Made by a program: the position numbers and the translations under genes. 64,000 nt of DNA from Patellaria atrata CBS 101060. Lineage: Eukaryota > Ascomycota > Dothideomycetes > Patellariales > Patellariaceae. Numbering within the stretch: position 1 is the first letter of the stretch; every line of letters starts with the position of its first letter. The stretch lies in contig MU006119.1 in assembly GCA_010093705.1 (NCBI GenBank), positions 106,196-170,195 on the forward strand, written 5' to 3'. The notes below the pieces were generated by a model. It saw nothing but the letters and a program-made list of their open reading frames with translations. It was not told the origin of the DNA and made no database searches. Below are positions 1-10,556 of this stretch, piece after piece.

Positions 1-306
1 CACACTGCTGTTGGCCCCGATTTTGATACAGTTGCTGAGCCCAACGGTGTAAAGCCTAACGGTGCGGAGCTTAATCATACTTCGGATATCGAACCTGTCC
101 TAGGATCACCGAAGCTACAACGTGCTGACAGCAATCCCGGTCGCAAAAGGAGTCTAGCCGAGTACACTGAAGACTTGAAACGGCGACAAGCGGACGATGA
201 TACCACCAAGAACAAACGACGACAGCCATCCGTAGCTGCTGCTTACAGGTAATGTCCAATCGCCTTAAAATTTATGATTCTAACGTGTTTTAGCCGTCGC
301 TGGTAG
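1..306 (+). CDS. 3' end of an unrecognised protein-coding gene (partial, one intron)
   Basis: Frame 1 is open from the window edge and runs into a good fungal intron at 249-293 (GTAATG donor, TCTAAC branch site, TTTTAG acceptor, 45 nt). Splicing joins the frame to a short last exon that ends in TAG at 304-306. Without splicing the frame would stop at 250-252. The visible 98 residues are hydrophilic and probably disordered, with a Lys/Arg-rich stretch and a C-terminus reading VAAAYSRRW. I do not recognise the family and no catalytic motif is visible; a nuclear or regulatory protein is possible from the composition, but that is a guess. The gene is convergent with the AP-3 beta gene. Coding sense is supported by normal codon use and the in-frame splice; the product is unknown. 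Confidence 0.6.
249..293 (+). other. spliceosomal intron in the left-edge gene
   Basis: GTAATG donor, a TCTAAC branch-like site 10 nt before the end, and a TTTTAG acceptor. Removing it changes an immediate stop to five further codons. At 45 nt it is short but within the range of ascomycete introns. Confidence 0.6.
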
Positions 307-1001
307 GTTCAGTATTTGCTGCGTCCATCATAATACGAGCATATCTTCTTGCTTGTAGATTGTAGCGAAGGAACCGAATCACTTGTATCATAATTCATTG
401 CGTTAAGGAACACAACGGACTCTTTACCCGAGATGTTCCTTTATCATACTCTTTCAGTCACAGTCCGGTGAATCCTATAGTCTTCTCTCAACTGTTATCC
501 TTCTAGTATGTCGTTAATACCCGGTCTTATGGTCACGAGCTTCGGCGTTTACTATCAATCATATCACAGTTGATCTACTGCCTAGTCTATCTGCATTTGT
601 TGTCCAGTCAAAAATTTTCAACTTGTTTCAATGTCAGAAAAGCAAGCTAATAAATAATCTTACCAAACTTTGAAGTCATATCAGTCATTATCTCTTGCTT
701 AGTCAATTCATCAGTGATCTGCGTCTAGGGTCTATTCTTACATGTTTTCCGAGACCTCAAGCTTTCCTCCAGTCAACCCCGAAGATCGACAGCGAATGGG
801 CTTGGAACGGGTGGCATGGTCGTTACCTTCATAATTTATCGAACGTCTCTTTCAGAAGTAGAGAGAAGCCGAAGTTGAGGAATTGAAGCAGAAAAAAGTG
901 TAGAATGGATGGGGACTGCGATAGGAGGTGGTCTTGGTGGCTAGGTAGACATTGTCCTGAGCAGGACATCGGAACATGTGTGAAGAAGAATCCGTTCGTC
1001 G
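307..1001. other. convergent intergenic region / two 3' UTRs
   Basis: About 700 bp between the stops of two convergent genes. No frame here has coding character. The AATAAATAATC stretch near 650 could serve as a poly(A) signal for the left gene. The rest presumably holds the 3' UTRs; nothing else was recognised. Confidence 0.5.
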
Positions 1002-3565
1002 TCATCTCTCTTTCATTAACATGACTTTCTCGCCCTCGTCGGTTTCACTCCCTTCCCCCTCGGAGTCATCTTCCGTAGTCTCTTCATCTGTTTCTTCCTC
1101 GGTCTCGCCTTCCTCACTATCACTCTCGTCCAACCAGTCATTTAGGGCCTTTTGCTTGTGTCCATTTGTATTGCTCCCTCCCACTACGTTGTTACTTAAT
1201 GTCTTTTCGCTCTCCATCACTTCCAGCTTTTCACTTGCCGAGACTTCTCTCTTTTCGCCGTAATTGTTATCGAACCCCTCTTCTCTCAGTCCCGGATTTG
1301 GCTCTTCGCTTTCTTTCACCCAATCTGGTAGCTTCTCGTAACCACGTAAACCCCCAATCCCTCCTTCTTCGCCAACTATCAGGCTGGAGGATCCCAGCAA
1401 AAGATCCCGTCTCGTTTCAGAGGGGCTAGGGGCTTGTGGGACTGGCTTGGGCGCAAGAAGAACCAAGGAAGCAAGTTGAGTAGATGATGGCACAGCGAGA
1501 AGGGATCGATAAAGACGAGCACGATCCCGCAAATCGTAAGATGTATCGTACCGACTCAACAGTTGGATATATCGCCATATGACAACAATTGGATGCTCTG
1601 GGCCCTTGAGGCTGTCTTCCGCGCTTCTATCAGGTTCATATTTGTTCACTGCGAAGGTTGATTCTCGGAGTCTGTCTTCGTCATCATTTGGTGCCAGAAC
1701 GGTGGAGGTTTTAACCTGTGCAGATTGCTCAAAACTTGAAGCTGTCGGCTGCGTGAGGTTCAGATAATGCACGTAGACCTTAGCTGCTAGAAGAACGATT
1801 TGCAGTTTAGCAACTTCAGCTTCGTCTACAAAACCTTTCACAAGAATGCGAAGTACATCGGCTGCAATGTTATTTTCCGGATCAATACCCGCAAACTCAC
1901 CGACAAGCCATATGATACTGGCGCGTGCGTACGGGTTAGTCAGTGTGTCAAGGTTCTTCGCCAGCCTAATGACAATGGACTGGTGTGTTGCAGGATCTCG
2001 CTGGATGAGATGCCGTACAACTTCCAATGACTCCGCTACCAGATGGCCGTCCGGACTATGGATATGTGATAGGAGAAGTCGCAGACACCGTGAGCTGGTC
2101 GACCCGTCACTATTTTGTGCGCATCGACCAACGGCTCGAACGGCCTCACGAACCAATAGCGTATCGTGACCACGCGACAGATGGTCCAATTCACTAAGAA
2201 TTAGGCCTTGTAGTGGAGATGTACATAGTGGATATATCAAGGTTAGTAACTCGAGTTTTAGTTGCCAGATGTGTGGAGCATCAGTGCTGCGTACGAGGAA
2301 GTGGGTCGCGTAAGGAACAAATGCTTTGGGTCTGAGAAGGCATACTTGGATGATGTTGTGGAGAGCTATGTACTGGATATCCGAGGCAGAGCGAAGTAGC
2401 GCGATTAAGGGACCAATAGCTTGGTCCACGTGAGAATCGGTTCCGAGATATAGGTAGGTTCGTGTTACAGCAAGGACTACGGCCGAGTTTCTGGATTGAA
2501 GAAGCGAAGCAGCAGACTCCAGTAAAAGCGAAAGATCTGGATCTAGAATTATTTCATCGTAAAAAGCGTCCTTATTACTCGTATTTTCTTCAGACCCAGA
2601 TGATGAGCCGTCATAGAATCCTTTAGTATTCGTGCTGGTTCCTCGCTTGTCTATGAGCCTTTTGACCCTCCGTTTCCGCCGTGGAAAGCATCTTCGTGCA
2701 TAATTGCCCATAAGGCGTAGTGTATCGAGCTGGCTCCACTCATCCATATCCAGAAGTTTACGTAACAAACTTCTATAATGCGGGTGTATGAGATCGAGGC
2801 GGTCAGGACAAACTTCGAGGAAGGCAGACACAGCTGCACCAGCCACAAAATATTGCTTATCCCCCAACAGCGCCGCTAAGTACTCAATCATTTGCGGCTC
2901 AGTCCCTGGGTCCAGCCTGTAGCACTTTAGTATCGCGAGAGCCGCCGCTTTTCGTACATATGGGCTCATGTCCCCAACACCCCGCTTGATCCCGAGGCTC
3001 ACAATTTGGGAGATCACGGGTACACGGATTCCAGACATGACCCGTAATGCGAGAGCGCGTAGTTGTGGATTCTGGTCCGTAAGAGATTTTTGGATACTGT
3101 TGATGGACAGAAGGGCCGTATCGGGGGAGGATTCGGCATGCTGGAGGAGGTAGGCGTAAACGAGCTTCTTGATTTCAAGGGAGGGCGAGGCAATATTCTT
3201 GATGAGGTGTGTGAAGAGGCTGTGAGTGGGTTCCTGGCGGTATGACATCTAATAGAGCTGTTGTGAGTGCTGCGTTCGTACCCCATTGTAGAATGGAAAG
3301 TTAGCAATAACTTCGTACCGCTATCACTCGTCTGAGGCCTTCAAGAACATCTCGTTCAGAGCGACTGTCCAATAGCTTCTTGAGATGTACTGTAGACATT
3401 CCCCGTGTCGCAGATCTACGAGCAGCGGTGGCATCACGGGCTGCTTCAAGAGTTAGGTCCCGAGCTGCAATTAGCGGATGCTGTTAGTGACTGGGAGTTA
3501 AAACCAAGATTTTCGAAATCCGTACCTGTTTCCAGCATACTCGAGATTCTAGATATTGACTCCAT
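1002..3565 (-). CDS. APL6: AP-3 adaptor complex subunit beta (beta-3 adaptin)
   Basis: Large subunit of the AP-3 coat, which sorts cargo from the Golgi/endosome directly to the vacuole. Three exons: 3565-3526, 3464-3319 and 3248-1002, separated by introns with clean GT/AG ends and in-frame junctions, giving 62 + 748 = 810 residues. Starting at the exon 3 ATG would lose the conserved N-terminus that begins MESISRISSMLET. Family landmarks: an adaptin-N helical repeat core across roughly residues 30-620; the conserved pair DMDEWSQL and RRKRRVKR near 230-260; a Ser/Glu-rich loop just after; a conserved PKPVPQAPSPSETR near 645; and a DWLD motif followed by a highly acidic tail (Glu/Asp/Ser/Thr) to the end. 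This short acidic ending matches fungal AP-3 beta, which lacks a large ear. No disabling changes are seen, although the heavily mutated block starts only about 170 bp upstream of the start codon. Assignment rests on recalled family conservation. Confidence 0.93.
3249..3318 (-). other. APL6 intron 2
   Basis: On the minus strand: GTACGA donor, CTATTAG acceptor, 70 nt. Exon 2 ends on a full codon (GCG, Ala) and exon 3 begins with ATG, so the internal Met could be mistaken for the start. Confidence 0.8.
3465..3525 (-). other. APL6 intron 1
   Basis: On the minus strand: GTACGG donor, CACTAACAG branch-like segment, ATTGCAG acceptor, 61 nt. It joins the codon split after ACA-G to CT-CGG, restoring the conserved run LETARDLTLEAARDA. 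Confidence 0.8.
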
Positions 3566-3735
3566 CCAGACCTAATGTGTTAAGGTGAGCTCCCTCACGC
3601 AGAATGTATTGAGGTGATGAGTACAGGAGGTGCAGGGATCTATTGGAGGTGGGGCAACAGGTTGCAAGTTCAAACTTCGAGCTTTCATAGAAGTCTAGGA
3701 TAGACCGTGCATAGAGACAGGCCATGCATGTAACG
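3566..3735 (-). promoter_or_regulatory. remaining APL6 upstream region
   Basis: Normal-composition DNA between the APL6 start codon and the AT-rich block. Only about 170 bp is left, so any promoter elements further upstream would lie in mutated, probably heterochromatic DNA. No specific motif is recognised. Confidence 0.35.
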
Positions 3736-4072
3736 TTATAGTATAGCTATAGAAATAGTATAGTTAATAATATCGAATACTAACTACTAAGTATAAAGAA
3801 TAAAGAAAGAGAGTTTTATAACTAAGCTAATAAAATTTATAATAATCTAGTTAATCTATTTTTAAATAAATTAATTTTTATTTAAAAATTAAAGTTTAAA
3901 AATCTTTTTTAATTTTAAAAATAAAAAAGTCTTTAATAAATAAATTAAATATAATTTTAATATTATATTATTTATTAATTAAATTTAATTAAAAATTAAT
4001 ATTTTAATTTTAATTTTATATATTTATTAATTAAATTTAATTATTAAAAATAATAAAATATTTTAAAATTAT
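3736..4072. other. AT-rich degenerate DNA at the gene/repeat border
   Basis: Composition shifts within about 50 bp from normal to almost pure A/T. No transposon match to other parts of the window was found here. It ends at the TA target site of the first pogo element. Confidence 0.5.
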
Positions 4073-4082
4073 TAACGTGGTT

Positions 4083-4131
4083 TATAAGCGAGCGGCGTAT
4101 ATAAGCGAGCGGCGTATATAAGCGAGCGGCG
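4083..4131 (+). repeat. three 17-bp subterminal direct repeats of the pogo element
   Basis: TATAAGCGAGCGGCG occurs three times with a spacing of 17 bp, at 4083-4097, 4100-4114 and 4117-4131. The other element ends in the window show two degenerate units, so the unit number differs. They may be transposase binding sites, but this is inferred from position only. Confidence 0.7.
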
Positions 4132-4190
4132 CACTTTTCCACGCATTATAACTTTTTCTTCTATAATAACGCATTTCTCCATAACCAACA

Positions 4191-5260
4191 ATACCTACGC
4201 AGTTAAACGAAAGTCAAATTGTCCTTGCCATCCAAGCTCTCCAACGCAATAAAAAACTCAGCCGTCGGAAAGCCGCAACGATCTACAACGTCTCCGAAAC
4301 TACCCTCCGCGCGAGAACAAACGGCCGAACTCCCAAGCGCGACTGTCGCCCTAATTCTCAAAAGTTGACAGAAACCGAAGAAGAGGTGGTCGTCCAATAT
4401 ATTCTGGACCTAGATGCGCGAGGCTTTCCGTCCCGGCTGGCTAATGTGGAAGAGATGGCCAATCTGCTCCTCGCGGAGCGCGTCGCGGGACGCGTCGGGA
4501 AGCATTAGGCGGAGAACTTCGTCAAGCGACGACTAGAGCTGAAAACGCGTTTTTCTCGTGCCTACGACTTCCAGAGAGCCCTTTGCGAAGATCCGGACGC
4601 GATAAACGCGTGGTTCCGTCTGGTAGCCAACATGCGCGCGAAATACGCGATCCAAGATGCCGATCTTTACAACTTCGACGAAATAGGCTTCATGATGGGC
4701 GTCATCTGCGGCGGCATGGTTGTCACGCGTGCCGACAGGCGTGGTAGAGGCAAACAACTTCAGCCTGGCAATCGCGAATGGGCCACGGCAATCGAGTGTG
4801 TAAGCAGCGACGGTTTGTGCTACCTCCTTTCTTGATTGTGCAAGGCGTCAACCACCTCGCATCCTGGTACACCGAATGCGGTCTCCCGCTTTCCTGGGTT
4901 ATCAAGACCTCGCCAAACGGCTGGACGGATAAAGAGACGGCTATGGACTGGATTCAGCATTTCCACTAGTATATAGATGCCCGGCGGAAAGATATCTATC
5001 GGATAATTGTTCTTGACGGTCATGCAAGCCATCTATCGGCTTAGTTCGAGGAATTCTATAAAGAAAAGAATATTATCACCGTTTATCTACTTATATATTC
5101 TTCGCACCTCATTTAACCTTTAAATGTTAGATATTTCAACGTGCTAAAGCGGATATATAGCTAGAAACTCGAAACCTTTATTAAAGTCTATATTAACTAT
5201 ATTATTAAAATTAAGTTCTTTATCGCGTTTAAAGACACTTATATTAATATTATAATAATT
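4191..5260 (+). pseudogene. pogo-family transposase, broken (HTH + DDE)
   Basis: Cut-and-paste transposase with an N-terminal helix-turn-helix for end binding and a DDE nuclease core. Reading from 4191, where ATA replaces the expected ATG, the frame holds an HTH region with RRKAATIYNVSETTLRAR, a Tc5-type DNA-binding region, then YNFDEIGF with the first catalytic Asp at 4677-4679 and LQPGNREWATAIE. A shift of one base near 4815-4820 moves the gene to another frame, with FLIVQG, SPNGWTDKE and VLDGHASHL (second Asp, 5015-5017). The third catalytic position reads Asn (PLNV, 5123-5125), preceded by a stop where Gln is expected. Other stops at 4506 (Trp), 4968 (Gln) and 5042 (Gln) are all single C-to-T or G-to-A changes. 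The gene is dead: lost start, frameshift, stops and a lost catalytic Asp. Downstream of 5,100 the frame is only faintly traceable. Confidence 0.85.
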
Positions 5261-5955
5261 AAAAATATTTAAATAAGCTTTTTTAATATTAGTTTAATTT
5301 TTTATAATCTTTAAACTATTATTTTAAAGTTTAATATAAAACTATAAATATTAATATTAATTAAATCTTTTTTCTTTATTATTAATTTATAAGTCTTTTA
5401 AATATTAAATAATTTTAAAGAAACTATTTTATAATTTAAATATATTAAGAATTAAATAATTTAATATTAAGAAAATTCTTTAAATACTATTTTTTTAACT
5501 TTTAAATAATTAATAAAGAATATAAAATTTATTATTTATAAAATAATATTTATATATAATAATATTTAAATATTTTAAAAGATTAATAAAATATTTATAA
5601 AATAATAATAAACTAAAAATATATATATATAAATAAAAGAAATATTTAATATATAAAATATATAAAAATTAATTATTTAAAAAAAAAATTATTAAATAAT
5701 AATTAAATAAAAAGTTAAAAAAAAAGAATTTAATAAAAAAAGAATTATTATATTTATAATATTATAAAAGATATAAAAAGATTAAATATAATATATAAAT
5801 TTATTAAAAGAATAAAGAAATATTTAAAGAAAAAAGTTTAATTAAATATAATTAATTTTTTTAAATTATAATTATATAATTAAATTTAAAAATTATAATA
5901 AAATAGAAAAATATATTATTTATTTATATATATCGCTCGTTTATAGACTATATTA

Positions 5956-6370
5956 TTTTATTTAAAAAATATTAATTTTATTATTATTAAATAAAAAATT
6001 TATATTATTTATATTTATATAAAATTTAAAGAAAAAAATTTTTTTTAATTTTTTTTATATATTTAAATATTATATTTAATTTTTTTTAGAATTTTTATAA
6101 TATTATAAAATTAATTAAATTATTTTATAATTATTATTATTTTAAATTTTTTTTAATTATTAAAAAATTATATATATTTTAATAATAATTTATATTAATA
6201 TTTTATTTTATTTTATTATATTTTATTATATTATAATATTATATTAAATTTATTTTTTTTATAAAATTATTATTTAATTATTTTATATAATTATTTTTTA
6301 AATTTTAAAAATATTTTAATATAATATTAATTTAATATTTTTAATAAATTAAAAAAAATTAATTTAAATA
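5956..6370. other. AT-only spacer between pogo copies
   Basis: Nearly pure A/T sequence with long T and A runs. No match to the transposon families of the window was found and no gene is visible. Confidence 0.4.
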
Positions 6371-7110
6371 AATATAATTTAAAAATATATATATATATAT
6401 ATATAAATAATATATTTTTTTATATATTATAATTTTTTTTTTATAATAATATATTTTTTTATAATTAATAATATTTATATAATTAAATAAAAAATAAATT
6501 ATTTTTATTATTTAAATTTTTAAATATAATAAAAATTTTAATTATTAAAAAATTATAATAATTTATAATATTTTTAAAACTATTTTTTATATAAAAATTA
6601 ATAGTTAAACTTTTAAATATAATTATTATTTTAATTTTAAAAAATTAATAAAAAAAATAATTATTTAATATATTTTAAATTTAAATATATAAAAATTTTC
6701 TTTTTAATTAATTAATATAAAAGAGAAAATTAATTTACTTTCTATAAAATATATTAGAAAATATATTAAAAAATATTAAATAAAAAATTTTATTAAATAA
6801 TAATTAAAATTAAAATATATTTTTTTTATATTTATAATTTTTAAAGAATTTTTTATAAAAATTTAAAAATAATAAATATATAATTTTATTTAATAATTAA
6901 TATATATATAAAATATTAATTATTTTATATTTTAATATATTAATTATAGTTTTTTATTTTATTAAATTATTAAAATTTTATTAAATAAATAAATAAATAA
7001 AAAAAGAATTATAAATTAAATATAATATTTTTTATTAATATATAAATATTAAATAAAAAGATATTTATTAAATAATTATTTTTAATAATTATATAAATTT
7101 TTTATTAATA

Positions 7111-8391
7111 TATTTTATTATTTAAATAATTATTTTATTAATATTAATATATATTTTTATATAAAAATAAAAATAATAATATAATAAAAATTTATTATTT
7201 TTTAAAAAAATAATAAATTATTTTTTATTTTATAAACTTTTTAATTTAATTTAATTTTAAATATATAATAAATTATAAAAGTTTATAATATTTTTAAATT
7301 AATAATTTAAAAGTGACTTTAAAAAATAATATAAAATAAATTAATAAAAATAAAAAATCTTTTTATATAAAAAAAAGATTTTTATAAATTAAATATTTAA
7401 TTTAAATTAATAAAACTTTTTATTTTAAATTATAAATTTATAAAAAATAGTAAAAACTTTATTTATTAAATATAATTAAAATTTATTATTAATATTTATT
7501 AATAAAAACTAAATTTTATATTTTATTATATAATAATTTAAATTAAAAATATAATAAAATTAAAAGTTTTAATTATAATATATTAAATATAAGAATTTTT
7601 ATATAATAAATATATAATTTTAATAAAATAAAATTTTAAATAAATATTATTATAATTATAAAAATAATTTTAAATTTAAATAATATTAAATAAATAAATA
7701 TTATAAAATTATAAAATTATAAATAAATTATAATTATTAAAAAAATTAATTTATTAAATTATATTATTAAATTATATATTATTTTAATAGAAAAAATTTA
7801 TTAAATTAATTAATATATAAATTTATTAATTAATTAAATAATTTTCTTAAATATAAATAATTAAATAAATAAAATATTTTAATATTTATATTAAAAACTT
7901 TATATAATAAATATATAATAAAAATTAAAGAAATAAAATTATAAATATTATATTTTATATAAAAATAGTTTTTAAATTTAATAAAAATAATTTCTTTTTA
8001 ATAAAATAAAAATAGAAAATATAAAATTAATAAAATTAATAAAATTATTATATAATAATAAATATTATTAATATATAATAAATATTATTAATATATAATA
8101 AATATTATTAATAAATAATAAATATTATTAATATATAATAAATATTATTAATATATAATAAATATTATTAATATATAATAAATATTATTAATATATAATA
8201 AATATTATTAATATATAATAAATATAAAATTTAAGATTATATTATTTATATATATTTAAATATAAAAAAAATTAATTAAATAAATTTTTAAATAAAATAA
8301 TATTTATTTTAATTAGATTTTTATATAAAATTATATATTAATATTAATAAAATAGTTATTTAAATAAAATAACTATTTAAATAATAAAATA
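7111..8391. mobile_element. 1.28-kb inverted-repeat DNA element nested in pogo copy 2
   Basis: The ends are inverted repeats: TATTTTATTATTTAAATA on the left and its complement at 8374-8391. A longer inner inverted block (left about 7128-7167; right about 8319-8358) also matches. The flanks repeat TATTAATA/TATTAATT (7103-7110 and 8392-8399), where undamaged pogo copies have this stretch once, so the duplication looks 7-8 bp long. That size would fit hAT-type insertion, but no transposase can be read. It may be a non-autonomous element. In such AT-rich DNA the inverted repeats need an alignment test. Confidence 0.5.
8051..8225. repeat. 20-bp minisatellite, about 8.5 units
   Basis: The unit AATATTATTAATATATAATA is repeated head to tail with one variant unit (ATAAATAATA in the third). 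It lies inside the nested inverted-repeat element. Confidence 0.9.
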
Positions 8392-9410
8392 TATTAATTT
8401 AATTTAAAAAATTTTATAGAAAAAAAAATATTATTATTATTTATTTATTTTTATATTTTATTTAATCTTTAAATATTAAATATTTTAATATATTAAAATA
8501 AATATATAATTAAGAATTTAAAATTTTTATTAATTATATTATTAAAATTAAATTTTTTATTATATTTAAAAATATTTATATTAATATTATAATATATAAA
8601 AATATTTTAATAAATTTTTTTAATAATAATTTAATATTTTATAATTTTTAAACTATTATTTTAAAATTTAATATAAAATTATAAATATTAATATTAACTA
8701 AATTTCTTCTCTTTATTATAAATTTATAAATTTTTTAAATATTAAATAATTTTAAAAAAGTTATTTTATAGTCTAAATATATTAAAAATTAGATAATTTA
8801 ATATTAAAAAAATTATTTAAATATTATTTTCTTAATTATTAAATAATTAATAAAAAATATAAAATTTATTATAAATAAAATAATATTTTTATATAATAAA
8901 ATTTAAATATTTTAATAAATTAATAAAATATTTATAAAATAATAATAAATTAAAAATATATTTATATAAATAAAAAAAGTAGTTAATATATAAAAATTAT
9001 TATTTAAAAAAAATTATTAAATAATAATTAAATAAAAAATTAAAGAAAAAAAATTTAATAAAAAAGAAATTATTATATTTTTAATATTATAAAAAGTATA
9101 AAAAGATTAAATATAATATATAAATTTATTAGAAATATAAAGAAATATTTAAAAAAAAAAAAAAGTTTAATTAAATATAATTAATCTTTTTTAATTATAA
9201 TAAAATAGAAAAATATATTATTTATTTATATATATTATTTATTTATAAATTATATTATATTATATTTTTTTTATTAAATTTTTTTTCTTTAATTTTTTAT
9301 TTAATTATTATTTAATAATTTTTTTCTAAATAATTAATTTTATTTATATATATTTTTTTTTAATTTATTATAATTTTATAAATATTTTATTAATTTATTA
9401 AAATATTTAA

Positions 9411-9484
9411 ATTTTATTATATAAAAATATTATTTTATAAATAATAAATTTTATTATATAAAAATATTATTTTATAAATAATAA
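9411..9484. repeat. 37-bp tandem duplication
   Basis: Two adjacent identical copies beginning ATTTTATTATATAAAAATAT. The duplication lies within pogo copy 3 and is absent at the matching place in the other copies. Confidence 0.8.
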
Positions 9485-9960
9485 ATTTTATATTTTTAAT
9501 TAATTCTTTAATATTTAAAAAATTTATAAATTAAGAATAAAAGAAAATAATTTTATTAATATTAATATTTATAATTTTATATTAAAGTTTAAAATAATAG
9601 TTTAAAAATTATAAAAAAATTAAATTAATATTAAAAAAATTTATTTAAATATTTTTAATTTTTATAATATTAATATAAATATCTTTAAATATAATAAAAA
9701 ATTAAAATTAAATAATATAATTAATATAAATTTAATATAAAACTTTATATTTTTATTTATATTTTTTATTTATATATTTAATTTAATATATTAAAATATT
9801 TAATATTTAAAGATTAAAAAAATATATAAATAAATAAATAAAAATAATATTTTTTAATTATAAAATTCTTTAAATTAAATTAATAAATTAAATTAAAATA
9901 ATTTATATAATTTAAAAAATAAAATTATTTAATAAATATTCTTTTATTAAATATTTATAT

Positions 9961-10020
9961 ATAAATAAAAATATTAAATTTAATTTATATATAAATAAAA
10001 ATATTAAATTTAATTTATAA
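9961..10020. repeat. 30-bp tandem duplication
   Basis: Two adjacent copies of a 30-bp unit beginning ATAAATAAAAATATTAAATT, differing only at the last base, inside pogo copy 3. Confidence 0.85.
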
Positions 10021-10556
10021 TTATCTTTTTATTTATTTAAATATTTAATAAAGTCTAAATTTTCGTAAAAGATTCTTTAAAAATTATAAATATAAGAAAA
10101 ATATATTTTTAACTTTAAATATTATTTAATAAAATTCTTTATTTAATATTTTTTAATATATTTTATAATATATTTTATAAAAAGTAAATTAATTATCTTT
10201 TTTATATTAATTAATTAAAATAAAAATTTTTATATATTTTAATTTAAATTATATTAATAATTATCTCTTATTTAATTTCTATTAACTTTTAAAAATTAGA
10301 ATAATAATTATATTTAAAAGTTTAATTATTTATTTTTATATAAAAATAGTTTTAAAGATATTATAAATTATTATAATTTTTTAAATAATTAAATTTCTTA
10401 TTATATTTAAAAGTTTAAATAATAAGAATAATTTATCTTTTATTTAATTATATAAATATAATTAATTTTAAAGAAATATATTATTATAAAAGAAAAATAT
10501 ATTATATAAAAAAATATATTATTTATTAATATATATTATTTATTTATAAATTATAT

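Larger units (their letters stand above)
4075..5953 (+). mobile_element. pogo/Fot1-like Tc1-mariner DNA transposon, copy 1
   Basis: An 1,879-bp element flanked by TA on both sides (4073-4074 and 5954-5955). The left end, ACGTGGTTTATAAGCGAG, is matched inverted by CTCGTTTATAGACTATAT on the right; mismatches are transitions. The left end carries three 17-bp direct repeats of TATAAGCGAGCGGCG (4083, 4100, 4117). It contains one transposase gene (separate entry). The first kilobase has ordinary base composition with CA and TG in all contexts, while the last 0.85 kb is almost only A/T. Three further copies lie in the window (6371, 9256, 35247). Class is inferred from the TA duplication and the transposase. 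Confidence 0.88.
6371..9255 (+). mobile_element. pogo-like transposon copy 2, split by a nested element
   Basis: The left end (from about 6371) aligns by transitions with the 5' end of copy 4. The body aligns up to about 7110 and resumes at about 8392, running through the 3' half to the terminal repeat ending at 9255, followed by TA. The two halves match adjoining parts of copy 4, so they are one element interrupted at 7111-8391. It is far more decayed than copy 1: practically no G/C, and the transposase cannot be read. The left TA duplication is not clear in this sequence. Confidence 0.7.
9256..10556 (-). mobile_element. pogo-like transposon copy 3, inverted and 3'-truncated
   Basis: The reverse complement aligns with copy 2 and copy 4. 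Its 5' terminal repeat is at the right (ending 10556, followed by TA at 10557-10558). On the left it starts directly at the end of copy 2 and lacks about the last 190 bp of the element, so the two form a tail-to-tail arrangement. It contains two local duplications, of 37 bp (9411-9484) and 30 bp (9961-10020). Completely AT-rich; the transposase is unreadable. Confidence 0.65.

Noticed and set aside
695-886. 63-codon plus-strand frame in the intergenic region
   Set aside because: Short, with no recognisable domain or splice context, and situated where the two 3' UTRs converge.
976-1429. Plus-strand open frames opposite the 3' end of APL6
   Set aside because: They are shadows of the APL6 acidic C-terminus; the Ser/Pro-rich readings are the antisense of Glu/Asp/Ser codons.
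4203-5032. Minus-strand frames across the pogo element
   Set aside because: Antisense shadows of the transposase, which is clearly read on the plus strand with HTH and DDE motifs.
8051-8225. CRISPR-like array
   Set aside because: The 20-bp units are contiguous with no spacers, so it is an ordinary minisatellite.
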